Shown here one piece after another: positions 36,830-46,240 of a stretch of 64,000 bases of DNA. Position 1 is the first letter of the stretch. Every line of letters starts with the position of its first letter. The notes beneath the pieces were generated by a model that saw only the letters and a list, made by a program, of their open reading frames with translations, ran no database searches and was not told where the DNA came from. Origin of the DNA: JAHRAW01 sp965212085 (GTDB taxonomy: Bacteria; Pseudomonadota; Gammaproteobacteria; Arenicellales; Poriferihabitantaceae); contig OZ243042.1 in assembly GCA_965212085.1 (NCBI GenBank), positions 2,542,001 through 2,606,000 of the forward strand, given 5' to 3'. The position numbers and the translations under genes were made by a program.

Positions 36830-37540
36830 CGGCGGGGCGCAGGGCGCAGGGGGCGGTTGCGCGTGACGCGCATTTGCGGGGGGAGCCCCCCCGCACACCC
36901 CCCTTGCGGCGCGGGAAAACATCCTGTTTTCAGCGCCGCCGCGCACGTCCTGCGCACGCCGAAGTTAGCGGCTATCGCCGCCGGTTGGACGGCCGCAGAG
37001 GTGTAAAGACGAGCAAGGGAAACGATGAGGCTTGGTCGCTTCTTTTGCGCTTCCTTTGCCCTGCCTTACGCCCTCGATGTCATTCCCGAACGATAGAAAA
37101 ATAGGGAGCGCTAGCGACCATATTTTTCATCGTATCGGGAATCCAGTTTTTTTGGTTCGGCGATAGCCGAACTGTCGCGCACAGGGATGTGCGTGCGGCG
37201 CTGAAAACAGGAGTTTTCCCGCGCCGCACAGGGGGGCGTGGGGGGCTCTCCCCCCCACAATGCGCGTCACGCGCACCCCACCCCGCGCCCTCGCGCCCCG
37301 CCCTCGGTGTCATCCCCGAACGATAGAAAAATAAGGAGCGATAGCGACTATATTTTTCATCGTATCGGGAACCCGCTTTTTTGGTTCGGCGATAGCCGGA
37401 CTGTCGCGCACAGGGATGTGCGTGCGGCGCTGAAAACAGGATGTTTTCCCGCGCCGCACAGGGGGGCGTGGGGGGCTCTCCCCCCCACAATGCGCGTCAC
37501 GCGCACCCCACCCCGCGCCCCGCGTCCCCGCGCCCCCGCG
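36830..37540. repeat. Intergenic repeat mosaic with tandem B-C units
   Basis: The 36800-37540 gap carries minus-strand module C (about 36840-36960), then two tandem B-C units: B about 37078-37146 plus C about 37165-37275, and B about 37310-37373 plus C about 37395-37510, with a period of about 230 bp. A TTTGGTTCGGCGATAGCCG spacer joins B to C in each unit. The GCGTCACGCGC end of the last unit supplies the stop codon of the following minus-strand gene. No independent gene is supported. Confidence 0.85.
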
Positions 37541-39793
37541 TCACGCGCCCCCAAACGGATAACGACCACGCAGTTGCTCCAGTTCTTTTTCATTCTTCGG
37601 ACGCAGTCCGCCCAGCACCTTGAGCAGCGACTCGGCGGCCGGGTTTTCGGACGACGGATAAACGGCCAGCGAGCGTTGCAAAATCTCCACGATGTCGCGC
37701 ATGGCTTGGCGGTCTTTCCATTGCGCCGGCGGCGTGCGCTTAATCCGGTCATAGGCTTTGGCGTACAAAAGCGCGGCGCGGTCTTTGGGCAGCGCGGTGG
37801 CGGCGGCGGGCAGGCGTTGCGCTTTTTCGATCAACGCTTCCAGGGTGGCGGACCCCGGCGGGTTTTTGTGGTACACCGAAACGAAGCGGATTAAACTCAA
37901 TAAATCGTAATAACCGCCGTTGGTCAGTCGCGCCTGCCAGGTGCGTTTGAGATGCGGGTCCATATCTTCCGCCTCCAAGATCATCCCGACCACGCAGCGC
38001 CTGAACAAGCGTTTTGCCGCGGCGTCAAAATGCAGGTCGTCGCCCTTGAGTTCGGATTCCTCCCACAACGCGAGGAACTCGGGCAGAACGCTAAGCCGCC
38101 TTTTGCCCGCCGGCCAGTCTTTCCTGATTTTCTTATAGACGCAAAAATCTTCAACGCCATAGCCGTGTTCAAAGTCCCTGAAGTAGTAGATGGGCCGCCG
38201 GGTTTGCTCGAAGGTGTGCGCGACAAAATCGGCGGCCGCCCGGTCCTGCCGCGCGCGGTCCTGATTGGCCCTCACATAGCGGTTGGCCAGGAACAAGCCG
38301 CTGACGTTGAACAGGACAACGTCCTCGCGCACTCCCTCCACGAGGTTGAGTTCCATGATCGGCAGTTGAAAATCACTGGCCAGCAGCACCACCGCGTCTT
38401 CATCAAACGATTCAAGAACGGTTCTCGCCTGATTGAAAGCGAAGCGGTCGCCGGCGCGGTTGTTAAACCCGAAATTGGAAAGCGCCACGCCGGCGACCAG
38501 CAGCGCGAGCAACGCGGTTAAGGCCGCTGCGAACACGCGCGCGCCACGGGTGCCATGGGAATGAACCCGTATCCTGTCGCGGCAATAACCGGCAAGACCT
38601 TCAAACGCCAGCGCCGCCCACAACGCCAGCGCGCAGTAGGCGGCTATGGAATAAATGCTGAACACGCCCGCCCACAACTCTGCAAACTTGAAATCCACGA
38701 GCCACACCAGCAGCACGGTCGTGCTCAAGTAGAGGACGATCAGGGCACAGCACACCGGCCACGGCCAGCGCTTCCATTGCAGCACGAAGCCGCCCGCGGC
38801 AAACACAAGAAAGGCCGCTCCATACTGGGCCGCGCTTTCGGTCAGCACCAACTTCATATAGAGCGCCTTGTCAAACCACGAGACCTGTTGATTGTCGGTG
38901 GTGGCGTAGCCCTCCCGGGTCACATAGTGAAGCAGCGCCTCAAGACTGTTGAGCGGGCCGTAAAAATTAACCGGCGAAGGAAGGTTGGTGGCCAGCAAAT
39001 ACGTATAAGGCAGCACCGCCGGCACGGTGAACAGGGCCGCCAGCACGCCCAGGTTTTTGACGCCGCGCGCGTGCCGCAGCAGGTCTGTGCGGGCCGGCAA
39101 CAGCAGCACCAGCAACGCCGGCCAGGACAAAATCGTCAACACCCAGTGGTTGGATAATCCCAGGCCGCAAACCACGGCCAGGCATTTGAGGTGGGCGGGG
39201 TTTCTGCCCCGCATATAGAGCAGCGCCAGCAGCAACGCCGCCAGCAACAACAATGCGTGCAGGGAATACACCTCCTGGATGATGGACTGCGACCAGAACA
39301 GTTTGGACAGCCCGTAGCCAAAGCCCGCCAGGTAGCCGCCGCCGCGGCCACACCCCAGGCCGACCGCAATCAAGTACAACACCGCGCAGGCGGCGGCGCC
39401 GAACAGGGCGCTCAACATATTCCCGGCAACGGGAACCGAAAGAAACGGCAGGTGCGCGAACGGGAAGCACAGGAGGCTGTACAAGGGATAACCCGGCGGA
39501 TGCGCCGGCTGGCCGTAGTGGCAGATCAGGTTGAAGATTGCCTCGTCTTCGTAGGTAACGACGCGGGGCATGGTCGCCAGGTACACGACAACCAGCCCGG
39601 CAAACACGGCCAGCGCGTGGCGGCCGTGCCCGTTGATAAGCGCGCGGAGGGAAAGCGGCGCGGCGGTCGTGTGCGCTGCCGCTGTGACCGCGCCCGTGCC
39701 CGTGCCCGCACCCGTCGCGCCCGCCGCTTGTGCGACCGGCGTGGGCGCGTTACCCGCTTGCCGGCGATTCTTTCTTTTGTTCTTTCTGCCCAT
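37541..39793 (-). CDS. DUF2723-family polytopic membrane protein, probable GT-C glycosyltransferase
   Basis: 750-residue inner-membrane protein. After a basic start and low-complexity AGATGAGTGTGAVTAAAHTTAA stretch, about ten transmembrane segments follow, beginning with HALAVFAGLVVVYLATMP. The first periplasmic loop reads VVTYEDEAIFNLICHYGQPAHPPGYPLYSLL, with acidic residues and the HPPGYPLY block seen in DUF2723 proteins, which are related to protein O-mannosyltransferases. The C-terminal third is soluble (from about residue 440). The stop codon TGA is supplied by the end of a module C repeat. It is followed upstream by another GT-C protein and a GT2 polyprenol-phosphate glycosyltransferase, consistent with lipid-linked sugar transfer. 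Acceptor unknown. Confidence 0.75.
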   Translation of the reverse strand: MGRKNKRKNRRQAGNAPTPVAQAAGATGAGTGTGAVTAAAHTTAAPLSLRALINGHGRHALAVFAGLVVVYLATMPRVVTYEDEAIFNLICHYGQPAHPPGYPLYSLLCFPFAHLPFLSVPVAGNMLSALFGAAACAVLYLIAVGLGCGRGGGYLAGFGYGLSKLFWSQSIIQEVYSLHALLLLAALLLALLYMRGRNPAHLKCLAVVCGLGLSNHWVLTILSWPALLVLLLPARTDLLRHARGVKNLGVLAALFTVPAVLPYTYLLATNLPSPVNFYGPLNSLEALLHYVTREGYATTDNQQVSWFDKALYMKLVLTESAAQYGAAFLVFAAGGFVLQWKRWPWPVCCALIVLYLSTTVLLVWLVDFKFAELWAGVFSIYSIAAYCALALWAALAFEGLAGYCRDRIRVHSHGTRGARVFAAALTALLALLVAGVALSNFGFNNRAGDRFAFNQARTVLESFDEDAVVLLASDFQLPIMELNLVEGVREDVVLFNVSGLFLANRYVRANQDRARQDRAAADFVAHTFEQTRRPIYYFRDFEHGYGVEDFCVYKKIRKDWPAGKRRLSVLPEFLALWEESELKGDDLHFDAAAKRLFRRCVVGMILEAEDMDPHLKRTWQARLTNGGYYDLLSLIRFVSVYHKNPPGSATLEALIEKAQRLPAAATALPKDRAALLYAKAYDRIKRTPPAQWKDRQAMRDIVEILQRSLAVYPSSENPAAESLLKVLGGLRPKNEKELEQLRGRYPFGGA

Positions 39794-39815
39794 GACCGCT
39801 ACTCGGCGCCGTGCG

Positions 39816-41573
39816 TTACTCCCCCTTGCGCCGGTAGATATGCGCCACCGTACGCCCCGCCGGGGGTGCGAAGCAGTGGTATTCCAGCTCCGGACGCTGG
39901 GTCGGGTAGGGGAACGCCTGACCGGAATAGACGGGGCGGTAGCCGGCGGGCGCGGTGGCGGTGCCGCTCATGGTCACCACCCATTGCGGGGCCGCGTCGC
40001 TCGCGTACACCGGCACGTTAAGCGCGCGGATTTTTTCCCTCGGCAGTTTGGCGTCGTCCGGCAAGCCGCAGCAGAAAATCAGTTTGTCGCCCAGGTAATA
40101 CAACAACACCGCATAGTCCGCCCACGGATGGACAAACACCGTGTCGTTACGGGCGGCGTTGGCGCGCAGCCAGGTCACCGCTTCGGCAACGGCGGATGGA
40201 TAGGGGCGGTGAATCTCGCGCACCATGGCGGGCAGCACAAAGCGCTCGCTCGGGCAGCCGAAGTGTTTGTGATAGTCTTTCATCAAGAACGGCCAGGCCG
40301 CAAAGTTGGTGGTCATCAGCACCGCCACGACCACGCCGCCGGCGATTTTATTTTTGCGCCACGCCCAGTCGGCGCACACCGCGGATAGAAACAATACAAA
40401 CGGCAGCGCCATGACCAGGTAGCGCAGGTCGGCGATTGGCTGGGCAAGGGGCTGCACCGAAATCAGGGAGCCGGTCACCACCAGCAGCACGGCGAACAAT
40501 GCCCAGTGCCGCACCGTCCTGCCATCGCTCTCGTCCTCGCCCTTGCCTTCACTTTCGCCGCGCGCCGCTTTGTTGTGCTTTGTTCCGGCGCGCGAGGCGC
40601 AGGAGGAGAGGAACGGCACGGCCAGGTAATACGCCCACCACAATGCCACCCACAACGGCAGCCAGCCGCTGCGCGCCAGGTCGCGGAAGTAATAGCCCAT
40701 GAGCGTGACGTGCCGCTCCAGCCATGCGGTTTTATAAAATCCTTCGCCGTATTCCAGCGCCGAGTCGCCGCCGATAATGCCGACCATGAGCAAGTAACCC
40801 CCGCAGGCCGCCATCGCCGCCGCACCGGCCGCCGCCAGTTGCAGCCATTGCCGGCGCGATGTGGCGCGCAGGTGCAGGAGCAAATGCCACAGCGCCAGCG
40901 ATGCGGCGACGGTGAAACCGATGGCGAAATGATTGAGAAAATTGAGCGTCGTAAAAACAACCAGCCCGCCAAGCCACGCGCCGCCGCCGCGACCGCCGCG
41001 CCAAAATCGCTGATAGCAGTAAAAACACAGCAGCGTGAAGAAAATCGCATCGGGGTAGTAGCGCCCCTGCCGCGCGTACAAGATAACGATCGGCGACAGC
41101 GCAAAGAACGCAAACGCGAACACGCGCAAGCGCGGACTCGCCGGAAAGTTTTGCCGCAGCAGCAGGTACAACACCGGCAGGCACAGCACACCGAGCAAGG
41201 CATGGAAAAAGCGCACGCCGGTCTCCCCGTCGCCAAACAGGACAATGCCGAGCGCGCTGGGAAAGGCCGGCCACGGCGGGTAGGAGGCCAGGTACAGGTC
41301 GTTGTCTATGGCGTATTTGTGCTGGTTGACAAAGGTGCTGCCAAAAAACAGGTTGCGCCCGTCCCAGCCGCTCAGGGTGCCGTTGGTCACCAGGCTGTGC
41401 GCCATGATCGCGTTGGTGCCTTCGTCGTGCCACAACGCCGCGTAGTCCAGGTTGACCAGCATCAGGTAGGCGGACAGGACGGCGACCACCATGACGGCGA
41501 GCGTTTCGGCGGGGTTGTCCGGCCGCAACCACGGTCGGCGGCCGAACCATCTGTTGGCGAAAAACCGGGTCAT
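39816..41573 (-). CDS. GT-C family glycosyltransferase (ArnT/PMT-like)
   Basis: 585-residue polytopic membrane protein of the ArnT/dolichyl-phosphate-mannose mannosyltransferase type, which uses polyprenyl-phosphate sugars as donors. The first periplasmic loop has LDYAALWHDEGTNAIMAHSLV with the catalytic-type DE, followed by RQGRYYPDAIFFTLLCFYCYQRFW and several hydrophobic helices. A low-complexity cytoplasmic insert (ARGESEGKGEDESDGR) interrupts the middle. The C-terminal soluble part includes VHPWADYAVLLYYLGD. It lies 22 nt from the DUF2723 gene and 1 nt from the GT2-GtrA gene, so the three form one operon. Donor and acceptor are not predictable. Confidence 0.78.
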   Translation of the reverse strand: MTRFFANRWFGRRPWLRPDNPAETLAVMVVAVLSAYLMLVNLDYAALWHDEGTNAIMAHSLVTNGTLSGWDGRNLFFGSTFVNQHKYAIDNDLYLASYPPWPAFPSALGIVLFGDGETGVRFFHALLGVLCLPVLYLLLRQNFPASPRLRVFAFAFFALSPIVILYARQGRYYPDAIFFTLLCFYCYQRFWRGGRGGGAWLGGLVVFTTLNFLNHFAIGFTVAASLALWHLLLHLRATSRRQWLQLAAAGAAAMAACGGYLLMVGIIGGDSALEYGEGFYKTAWLERHVTLMGYYFRDLARSGWLPLWVALWWAYYLAVPFLSSCASRAGTKHNKAARGESEGKGEDESDGRTVRHWALFAVLLVVTGSLISVQPLAQPIADLRYLVMALPFVLFLSAVCADWAWRKNKIAGGVVVAVLMTTNFAAWPFLMKDYHKHFGCPSERFVLPAMVREIHRPYPSAVAEAVTWLRANAARNDTVFVHPWADYAVLLYYLGDKLIFCCGLPDDAKLPREKIRALNVPVYASDAAPQWVVTMSGTATAPAGYRPVYSGQAFPYPTQRPELEYHCFAPPAGRTVAHIYRRKGE

Positions 41574-41574
41574 A

Positions 41575-42735
41575 TCATTCGTCTCCCGCAGCGTCCGCCC
41601 GCGCCTCGCGAAAGGTCCAGCAGGAGTTCAGAAAATAGTTGAGGAACGCCGCCGGCAGGATGGCGCAACCCTGCAGCAGCACCGGGCGGGCTTCCGGGAA
41701 CAACGTGGAAAGCACGATAAAGGTGGCGTAACTCAACACCAGCGTCATCAGCGAGACGAGGTTGAACTTCAGCCCCCGTATGCGCTTGCGGCCGGTCAAG
41801 GCGCGCTCGGCGAACGTCCAGTAGTTGTTGAGCAGGAAGTTGGAGATGATGGACAACTCAATGGCGAGCGGCGACGCCAGCAGTTTGTGCACGCCGAGAT
41901 CGAGCAGCACCTGAAAGGAGCCGAGGTTGATGAGCACCCCGCTGAGGCCGGTGACGGCGAACTTGATGAAGGTGCGGTGGGTGACGAGCCGCAGCCACCA
42001 GACGTGATAGAAAAACTCCACCAGGTCGCGCGCGCCCAGCTTGGTATGCCCGCGCTCGCGCTCGCGGAAGTACACCGGCTCTTCAATGATGCGCGCGCCG
42101 GCGTGAATCAGGCGGTGCAGCAGCACGATCTGGAAGGCATAGCCCTGCACGCGAATGTTCTCCACCTTCGCGGCCCGCAGCGTCCCGGCCTTGATCGCCT
42201 TGAACCCCGCGGTGCAGTCGCGCACGGCGGCCAGCCCGGCGATCCACCGCGCCATGCGGTTGCCCCACCGCGACAGCAGCCGGCGGCGCGCCGACCAGCG
42301 CGCGTCAACGGCGCCGCCGGCGACGTAGCGGCTGCCGATGGCGACGTCGGCGCCGGCTGTGAGGTGCGCCAGCAGTTTGCGCGCGTCCGCGGGGTCGTGG
42401 GAGAAGTCGGCGTCCATCTGCACGATCACGTCCGCGCCCAGCGCCGTGAGCGCGTGGGCGATGCCCCGCACGTAGGCGTCGCCCAGCCCGCGGCGGCGCC
42501 CTTCCAGCAGGTGTACGCGGCGCCGGCGCTCGTTCTCGTCTTCGCCGTCGGCAAACTCCCGCACCAGGCGCGCCGTGCCGTCCGGGCTTTCATCGTCAAC
42601 GATCAGGAACGCGGTGTCGTCGTCCGGGTACAACTCGCACAAGCGCCGCAACAACGGCGTCACGTTGAGCGCTTCGTTGTAGGTGGGGATGACGAAGCAC
42701 ACCCGCAGTCCGGTGGCCGGGTTATCCGAATCCAT
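41575..42735 (-). CDS. GT2 polyprenol-phosphate glycosyltransferase fused to GtrA domain
   Basis: 386 residues. The N-terminal GT2 domain (about 1-240) resembles dolichol/polyprenol monophosphomannose synthase: VCFVIPTYNEALNVTPLLRRL, VDDESPDGTA, QMDADFSHDPA, IGSRYVAGG and the TAGFKAIKAG region. The C-terminal GtrA domain (from about 255, FIKFAVTGLSGVLINLGSFQVLLD) has four membrane helices, probably flipping or presenting the lipid-linked sugar. The fusion couples synthesis and translocation of polyprenyl-phosphate sugar, which would feed the two adjacent GT-C proteins. It ends 1 nt before the next gene and starts 6 nt after metY. Confidence 0.88.
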   Translation of the reverse strand: MDSDNPATGLRVCFVIPTYNEALNVTPLLRRLCELYPDDDTAFLIVDDESPDGTARLVREFADGEDENERRRRVHLLEGRRRGLGDAYVRGIAHALTALGADVIVQMDADFSHDPADARKLLAHLTAGADVAIGSRYVAGGAVDARWSARRRLLSRWGNRMARWIAGLAAVRDCTAGFKAIKAGTLRAAKVENIRVQGYAFQIVLLHRLIHAGARIIEEPVYFRERERGHTKLGARDLVEFFYHVWWLRLVTHRTFIKFAVTGLSGVLINLGSFQVLLDLGVHKLLASPLAIELSIISNFLLNNYWTFAERALTGRKRIRGLKFNLVSLMTLVLSYATFIVLSTLFPEARPVLLQGCAILPAAFLNYFLNSCWTFREARADAAGDE

Positions 42736-42741
42736 CGGCGA

Positions 42742-44028
42742 CTAACCCTGGGAGGCCGCCAGTGCCTGGTCAATGTCCCACAGGATATCGCCTATGGTCT
42801 CGATGCCCACCGATATGCGAATCATGTCCGCGCCCACGCCGGCCTGTTGCAACGCTTGTTCACTGAGCTGGCGGTGGGTGGTGGAGGCCGGGTGGATGAT
42901 CAGGGTTTTGGCGTCGCCGACGTTGGCGAGGTGGCTCAAAAAATTTACGCTTTCGATGAACTTCGCCCCGGCGCGCTGGCCGCCCTTGATGCCGAAGGTC
43001 AGGATTGAACCGGCGCCTGATGGCAAGTACTTGCGGCCGAGGTCGTAGTAGGAGTTGTCCGGGTCGCCGGCGTAGCGCACCCAACTCACGGTGTCGTGGT
43101 TTTTCAGAAACTCGCTCACCGCGCGCGCGTTTTCAACGTGGCGCTCCATGCGAATCGGCAGCGTCTCCAAACCCTGCAACATCATAAACGCGTTGAACGG
43201 ACTCAGCGCCGGCCCCAGGGTGCGCATGGTTTCGCATCGCGCCTTCATGGTGAAAGCGAAATCGCCGAAGGTTTCAAAAAAGCGCACGCCGTGATAGCCC
43301 TCGGAGGGCGCGGTCATGTCCGGGTGCAGGCCGTTGTCCCAGGGGAACTTGCCCGACTCGACGACGATGCCGCCCATGGAGGTGCCGTGCCCGCAGATGA
43401 ACTTGGTGGCGGAATGCACCACGACGTCGGCGCCGAATTCCATGGGCCGGCACAGGTACGGCGAGGCGAAGGTGTTGTCGATCACCAAAGGCACGCCGGC
43501 GTCGTGGGCGATGGCGGCGATGGCCTCAATGTCGAGAACGTTGTTGTGGGGGTTGCCGATGGTCTCGCCGTACACCGCTTTGGTTTTGCCGGTGATGGCG
43601 CGGGCGAAGTTGTCCGGGTCGTCGGGATCCACGAGCACCGCCTTGATGCCCATGCGCTTGAAGGTTACGCCGAACTGGGTAACCGTGCCGCCGTATAAAG
43701 TGTTGGCGGAAACCAGTTCATCGCCCTGCTTGAGTATGGTCAGCAACGCCGCCATCTGCGCGGCCATGCCGGTGCTGGCGGCCACCGCCGCGCGGCCGCC
43801 TTCCAGAGCCGCCATGCGTTCTTCAAACATCGCGGTGGTGGGGTTCATCAGGCGCGTGTAGATGTTGCCGAAGGTTTGCAGGTTGAACAAACTGGCGGCG
43901 TGATCGGTATCGTCAAAAACGTAGGACGCGGTCTGATAGATCGGGCTTGCGCGCGCGCCGGTCGCCGGGTCGGGCTGCTGCCCGGCGTGCAGGCACAAGG
44001 TTTCAAATCCGTAGTCGTGGTCACTCAT
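42742..44028 (-). CDS. metY: O-acetylhomoserine sulfhydrylase
   Basis: PLP enzyme making homocysteine (or methionine from methanethiol) from O-acetylhomoserine. 428 residues, usual for MetY. It starts YGFETLCLHAGQQPDPATGARASPIYQTASYVF and contains RLMNPTTAMFEERMAALEGG, NPHNNVLDIEAIA, VIDNTFASPYLCRPMEFGADVVVHSATKF with the PLP lysine, and GHGTSMGGIVV. The C-terminal HPASTTHRQLSEQALQQAGV block is typical. It is downstream of the CoA-binding protein gene (18 nt) and upstream of the GT2-GtrA gene (6 nt). A MetX-like acyltransferase-fold protein is encoded at 60286. Confidence 0.95.
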   Translation of the reverse strand: MSDHDYGFETLCLHAGQQPDPATGARASPIYQTASYVFDDTDHAASLFNLQTFGNIYTRLMNPTTAMFEERMAALEGGRAAVAASTGMAAQMAALLTILKQGDELVSANTLYGGTVTQFGVTFKRMGIKAVLVDPDDPDNFARAITGKTKAVYGETIGNPHNNVLDIEAIAAIAHDAGVPLVIDNTFASPYLCRPMEFGADVVVHSATKFICGHGTSMGGIVVESGKFPWDNGLHPDMTAPSEGYHGVRFFETFGDFAFTMKARCETMRTLGPALSPFNAFMMLQGLETLPIRMERHVENARAVSEFLKNHDTVSWVRYAGDPDNSYYDLGRKYLPSGAGSILTFGIKGGQRAGAKFIESVNFLSHLANVGDAKTLIIHPASTTHRQLSEQALQQAGVGADMIRISVGIETIGDILWDIDQALAASQG

Positions 44029-44046
44029 GGCGGCGCGCTCCGTTGA

Positions 44047-44517
44047 TTAGTTGGCAATAACTTTGTGGCGGTGGGCGGAGATGATTTTGGTGTCCACGCC
44101 GATGAAGTTGAGGCCGCCGAACAAGCGCGCGTGTTCGATCTTCACGCAGCGATCCATGACCGTCTCAAGCCCGCCGTCGGTGGCGATCCGCGCCGCCTCC
44201 TCGTTGACCACGCCCAGTTGCAGCCACAACACTTGGGCGCCGATGGCCACCGCCTCGCGGGCCAGTTGCGGGGTGCTTTCGGGGCGCCGGAAGACGTCAA
44301 CCACGTCCACCGTCTCAGGAATCGCGGCCAGTTCCGGGTGGCATTTTTCGCCGAGAATTTCCGCGTAGTTGGGGTTGACCGGAATGATGCGGTAGCCGTG
44401 ATCCTGCATATACTTGGCGGCGAAAAAACTCGGCCGGTACCAGTTGGCGGAGAGGCCGACCATGGCGATGGTGCGGCAGTCGCGCAAAATCCGGCGCAGT
44501 TCGGGTATGTCGGGCAT
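44047..44517 (-). CDS. CoA-binding domain protein (YccU-like)
   Basis: 156-residue single Rossmann-fold protein like E. coli YccU, related to the CoA-binding domain of succinyl-CoA synthetase. Motifs are TIAMVGLSANWYRPSFFAAKYMQDHGYRIIPVNPNYAEILGEK, ETVDVVDVFRRPE and LWLQLGVVNEEAARIATDGGLETVMDRCVKIEH. ATG 44517 (MPDIPELRRILRD) is the family-like start; the open frame to 44622 has no similarity. It is the first visible gene of the minus-strand run with metY and the glycosyltransferases. Physiological role unknown. Confidence 0.88.
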   Translation of the reverse strand: MPDIPELRRILRDCRTIAMVGLSANWYRPSFFAAKYMQDHGYRIIPVNPNYAEILGEKCHPELAAIPETVDVVDVFRRPESTPQLAREAVAIGAQVLWLQLGVVNEEAARIATDGGLETVMDRCVKIEHARLFGGLNFIGVDTKIISAHRHKVIAN

Positions 44518-44639
44518 GATCGGTTCGGGCAATGTCAGGGGGGTATAACTTCCAGTCCGAAGTGCAACAAAAACGCATTTTATCGGATTGCCAATGATTT
44601 GTGCAGCCAATTTCCCGGCCACAGGACACGGACCTCCAG

Positions 44640-44940
44640 TCAGCGGCTATCGCCGCCGGTTGGACGGCACAGAGGCGTAAGGACGGATAGCGAAAAAGGC
44701 GATGAATAGCCGCTTCCCCAACCCTTCCTTACGCCTCTGCCGTCATTCCCGAACGATAGAAAAATAGGGAGCGGTAGCGACCATATTTTTCATCGCATTC
44801 GGGAATCCAGTTTTTTTGGTTCGGCGATAGCCGGACTGTCGCGCACAGGGATGTGCGCGCGGCGCTGGAAACAGGAGTTTCCCCGCGCCGCACAGGGGGG
44901 CGCGGGGGGTCTCCCCCCCGCAAACGCGCGTCACGCGCCC
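44640..44940. repeat. Repeat mosaic upstream of CoA-binding gene
   Basis: The 44518-44946 gap holds the GGCTATCGCCGCCGGTTGGA spacer also seen near other module C copies, module B (about 44742-44809) and module C (about 44825-44940). Module C stops about 10 bp before the cyclase stop codon. No gene is supported. Confidence 0.85.
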
Positions 44941-44946
44941 CGGCCA

Positions 44947-46179
44947 TCACCCGCCGGGCGCGAACACCGTCTCCTTTCGGGCCACGCCCTTGAAAGCAAA
45001 CGCGCCGAGATTTTCGAACGCGCCGCCGTGGACTTCGGCGAAGGTTGCCGACACCAGAACCGGGCGTTTGAGGTCGCGGGTCAGGGATTCAATGCGGCTG
45101 GCGAGGTTGACCGCCGGGCCGGTTACCGTGAAGTCGAGGCGCCGCCGGCCGCCGACGTTGCCGTACAACAAGTCGCCCAGGTGCAATGCGATGCCACATT
45201 CAATGCGCGGCCGGCGGCCCGCTTCGCGTTCGTCGTTGACCGCATCCAGTCCGCGCACCGCGGCTTGCGCGGCGGCGAGGGCGCGCGTTGCCGCTTCCCG
45301 GTCTGCGGCGGCGCCGTTGTCATCGCCGGCGCCGGGCTGGAAGATGGCGAGGACGGCGTCGCCGATGAACTTCAAGACCTCGCCGTTTTCGGCTTCGATG
45401 GCGGTGGTCATCACTTCAAAGTAGCAGTTCAACGTCTCCAGCAATTCTTGCCCGGAAAGGCGTTCCGACAGCGCGGTAAAACCTTTCAGGTCGCAGAACC
45501 AGATCACCGCGCGAATGGTTTCACCGGCGCCGCGTTTGATCGCACCCTGCAACACTTTGCGCCCGGCGATGGGGCCGACGTAGGTGTCCATCAATACGCC
45601 GGCGAGGTGGTTCAGGTAACGCACTTCACCGGTGGCGGCCAGCGCCGGGACGATGCCGTTGAGGATGGCGACGTGGTCATCGCTGAAACCCGCCGAGGCG
45701 CGCGTGGCGAAAGTCATGGCCTTGTGCGAGCCGTCGCTGAACGGCAGCGCGACGACGACGTAGTCGGTGAAACCGGCGTCGCGCAAGTTGGTGAGGATTT
45801 CGGCTTCGCCGGTTTTGGGCGCATCGGTCAGGCGGTGACGCGAATTTGTGCCGTGGTCGGTGGCGTGAAACAGCGGGTTGATTTTGCGCTCGTGGGGGCT
45901 GGCGTCGGTGTTGAAATGTTGCCGGCGCAGAATCTCTTTGCCCTCCTCCCACACGCTGGAAAAGGCATCGGTTTGCGGGTGCAAACTCGCCACCGCGGTC
46001 ATAAACCGCGCAACAGGCAAGCCGGCGTCGCGCAGTTGTTTGGCGACGGCGTGGTCAAGGGCGTCTGTGTCGTTCAACAAACGGGCGCGTGAAAGCAGGT
46101 TTTCGGTGATGACGGCGATGGTCTCGCGGGCGCGCGGGGACGGTGTCTGCGGTTTGGGTTTGGGTTTGGGTTTGGGCAT
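44947..46179 (-). CDS. Class III adenylate cyclase
   Basis: 410-residue soluble nucleotidyl cyclase. The N-terminal half (about 1-195) is an uncharacterised regulatory region. The C-terminal catalytic domain has VIWFCDLKGFTALSERLSG (first metal Asp), VLKFIGDAVLAIFQPG (adenine-selecting-type Lys and second metal Asp) and GNVGGRRRLDFTVTGPAVNLASRIESL (Asp plus the Asn/Arg transition-state residues). All catalytic positions are therefore present, and ATP specificity is likely. The N-terminus MPKPKPKPKPQTP is encoded by a GGGTTT hexamer run (46152-46176) right at the start codon. Divergent from the acyl-CoA synthetase gene with a 61-bp gap. Confidence 0.9.
   Translation of the reverse strand: MPKPKPKPKPQTPSPRARETIAVITENLLSRARLLNDTDALDHAVAKQLRDAGLPVARFMTAVASLHPQTDAFSSVWEEGKEILRRQHFNTDASPHERKINPLFHATDHGTNSRHRLTDAPKTGEAEILTNLRDAGFTDYVVVALPFSDGSHKAMTFATRASAGFSDDHVAILNGIVPALAATGEVRYLNHLAGVLMDTYVGPIAGRKVLQGAIKRGAGETIRAVIWFCDLKGFTALSERLSGQELLETLNCYFEVMTTAIEAENGEVLKFIGDAVLAIFQPGAGDDNGAAADREAATRALAAAQAAVRGLDAVNDEREAGRRPRIECGIALHLGDLLYGNVGGRRRLDFTVTGPAVNLASRIESLTRDLKRPVLVSATFAEVHGGAFENLGAFAFKGVARKETVFAPGG
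46152..46176 (-). repeat. GGGTTT hexamer microsatellite at cyclase start
   Basis: Four hexamer units of GTTTGG type directly after the start codon, encoding KPKPKPKP. The unit length preserves frame, so variation changes tail length rather than expression. Confidence 0.8.
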
Positions 46180-46240
46180 GCGATTGGCCGGTGGTTCGGG
46201 TTACAATCCAACGCGTAGTGTAACAAACAACAGCAACGCG

